From: Candidatus Moranbacteria bacterium RIFCSPHIGHO2_01_FULL_55_24
GTDB taxonomy: Bacteria > Patescibacteria > Paceibacteria > Moranbacterales > UBA1568
Reading direction: 5' to 3'
Length of the DNA stretch: 64,000 nucleotides
Assembly: GCA_001786575.1 (NCBI GenBank)
Contig: MFRW01000009.1
Location: 27,265-91,264 of the forward strand
The translations under genes were made by a program, and so were the position numbers. Each line of letters starts with the position of its first letter. Positions within the stretch are counted from its first letter, which is position 1. The notes beneath the pieces are model-generated. The model was not told the DNA's origin and did not search any database. It worked only from the letters and a program-made list of their open reading frames with translations. This document shows positions 62,832-64,000 of the stretch, in pieces.

Positions 62832-64000
62832 ATGTCCCTTGCAACCCTTTTCTCTCCGCAGTCCATCGCCGTCATCGGCGCCTCCACCAGACCCGGCTCT
62901 GTCGGAAACGACGTCCTCCGGAATATCCTCGCGAACGGCTACGGCGGAGAAGTCTATCCGGTCAATCCGAAAACTTCTACTCTTCTCGAGCTCACTTGTT
63001 ATCCGGACATCGCTTCTATCACGAAAGATGTCGACCTTGCCATCATCATCGTTCCTGCTGTTGCTGTCCCTGATGTCCTGCGCCAGTGCGGCGAGAAGAG
63101 CGTCCAGGCAGCCATCGTCATCTCTTCGGGCTTCAAGGAAACCGGAATCGACGGCGCCGGGCGCGAGACGGAACTCCAGGAAATCGCCAAGCAGTATGGT
63201 ATCGCGCTTTTGGGACCGAACTGTCTCGGCTTCCTCCATCCGAAGATCGGCTTAAACGCTTCTTTCGCCAAACAGATGCCGCAAGCCGGCAGTATCGCTT
63301 TCTTCTCGCAAAGCGGCGCCCTCTGCACCGCGCTCCTGGATATGACCCGCGACACTCTGGGCTATTCCCACTTCGTGAGCATCGGCAACAAGGCCGTGCT
63401 CGGTGAAAACAGCCTGCTCCAATACTTCGCCGACCAGGAAGACGCGCGCGTGATCGGATTCTATACGGAAGGACTGGAAAACGCTCCAGATATCATCAAA
63501 ACGAGCCGGGCCATTCTCACCCGCGCTGACGCGAAACCGATCGTCGCTCTGAAGGCAGGCACGACCGATGCCGGAAGCCACGCCTCAAGCTCCCATACCG
63601 GATCGCTTGCCGGAAGCGATGCCTCCTATCAGGCGCTCTTCAGACAGGCCCGCATCGTCCGCGCCGCGACCTTCCAAGAACTCCTCGATACCTTGAGCGT
63701 CTTCTCGACGAACGCTCTTCCCGAAGGTTCCCGGGTAGGGATCATCACCAACGCCGGCGGCCTCGGGGTGCTCGCGACCGATACCCTGATAAAGAACGGT
63801 CTCGCGCTCGCCGCTCCGGGAGAGGCTTCCAAGAAAGCGTTACGGGATGTCCTTCCCCCTTCCGCGAGCGTTGAGAACCCGGTAGACGTCCTCGGGGACG
63901 CCAAAGCCGATCGCTATGAGGCAGCGCTCCGCATCCTCGAAGAGGATTCCTCTATCGATATGCTCCTGGTGATCGTCACCCCGCAGTCCATGACAGAAGC
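62832..64000 (+). CDS. acetate/acyl-CoA synthetase (ADP-forming), N-terminal part
   Basis: The frame starts at ATG 62832 (AGGA upstream, CCT-ATG) and is open to the window end (389 residues seen). It shows the CoA-binding Rossmann domain (SIAVIGASTRPGSVGNDVLRNI, GPNCLGFLHP), then the succinyl-CoA-ligase-like domain with the phosphohistidine in SSHTGSLAGSD near 255. This enzyme makes ATP from acyl-CoA, ADP and phosphate, a plausible last energy step in a fermenting cell. The beta/ATP-grasp part lies outside, so fusion or separate subunit is not known. Confidence 0.9.
   Translation, partial: MSLATLFSPQSIAVIGASTRPGSVGNDVLRNILANGYGGEVYPVNPKTSTLLELTCYPDIASITKDVDLAIIIVPAVAVPDVLRQCGEKSVQAAIVISSGFKETGIDGAGRETELQEIAKQYGIALLGPNCLGFLHPKIGLNASFAKQMPQAGSIAFFSQSGALCTALLDMTRDTLGYSHFVSIGNKAVLGENSLLQYFADQEDARVIGFYTEGLENAPDIIKTSRAILTRADAKPIVALKAGTTDAGSHASSSHTGSLAGSDASYQALFRQARIVRAATFQELLDTLSVFSTNALPEGSRVGIITNAGGLGVLATDTLIKNGLALAAPGEASKKALRDVLPPSASVENPVDVLGDAKADRYEAALRILEEDSSIDMLLVIVTPQSMTE

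Noticed and set aside
1..64000. Recoded UGA (genetic code 25)
   Set aside because: Several genes end in TGA at family-typical ends (for example 4632 and 28357), no in-frame TGA interrupts conserved proteins except at the prfB frameshift, and RF2 is present.

Overview
The window looks like a chromosome segment from a Candidate Phyla Radiation (Patescibacteria) bacterium, most likely from the Parcubacteria side. The reasons are short versions of universal proteins (alanyl-tRNA synthetase without its C-terminal domain, 349-residue phosphoglycerate kinase, 247-residue HrcA), many lineage-type membrane proteins (DUF4012, an FtsA/PilM-like ATPase paired with a baseplate-J-like protein, a Wzz-like protein), and sparse metabolism. 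A gene for ribosomal protein L9, which surveys report missing from Microgenomates-type lineages, argues for Parcubacteria. TGA is used as a stop and RF2 is encoded, so the UGA-glycine code of Gracilibacteria/SR1 is excluded. No rRNA, CRISPR array, insertion sequence or prophage was seen.

Layout. 1-6.8 kb: GT39 glycosyltransferase, a diguanylate cyclase, a PD-(D/E)XK nuclease with an Fe-S cluster, an alkyltransferase-like protein without the catalytic Cys, a DedA protein and small membrane proteins. 6.9-19.4 kb: an accessory stretch of mostly unknown single genes, each with its own promoter, Shine-Dalgarno site and terminator, interrupted by ftsX-ftsE-prfB (prfB carries a +1 programmed frameshift), tRNA-Gln(CTG), tRNA-Thr(CGT), a double-thioredoxin DsbA-like protein and a 2Fe-2S ferredoxin. 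It ends in an A+T-rich four-gene cassette (DUF6941, 35-residue ORF, membrane protein, DUF3467) at 18.3-19.4 kb. 19.5-22.7 kb: hrcA-grpE-dnaK under a CIRCE operator. 22.8-28.7 kb: small proteins, yidD, corA, cysS, dnaB, recR, rplU. 28.8-34.3 kb: alaS, a coiled-coil protein, and the FtsA/PilM-like ATPase with its membrane partner. 34.3-42.9 kb: a long minus-strand run of MFS, scpA, scpB, dacA, mraY, pgk, eno and a PfkB kinase. 43-48 kb: rpmA, pyrG, rplI, an unknown gene, queA, pirin. 48-58 kb: an A+T-rich gene abutting tRNA-Ala(CGC), an MTH1-like Nudix hydrolase, secA, hpf, then murB-murC-murG-ftsW-trmD read from trmD downward. 58-64 kb: envelope polysaccharide genes (DUF4012, Wzz-like, GT4), a beta-helix protein and an ADP-forming acyl-CoA synthetase cut by the window end.

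The genes therefore cover cell-wall precursor synthesis and division (MraY, MurB/C/G, FtsW, FtsEX, DacA, ScpAB), lower glycolysis (Pgk, Eno), translation, protein quality control and surface sugar synthesis. Two regulatory patterns stand out by eye. Promoters are of sigma-70 type (TTGACA, about 17 bp, TATAAT) and very often have an extended -10 TGn. Housekeeping genes tend to lack a Shine-Dalgarno site and start in the context CCT-ATG or CGT-ATG, while the small unknown genes have strong GGAGG-type sites. No computation or database search was run; family names come from motif recognition.
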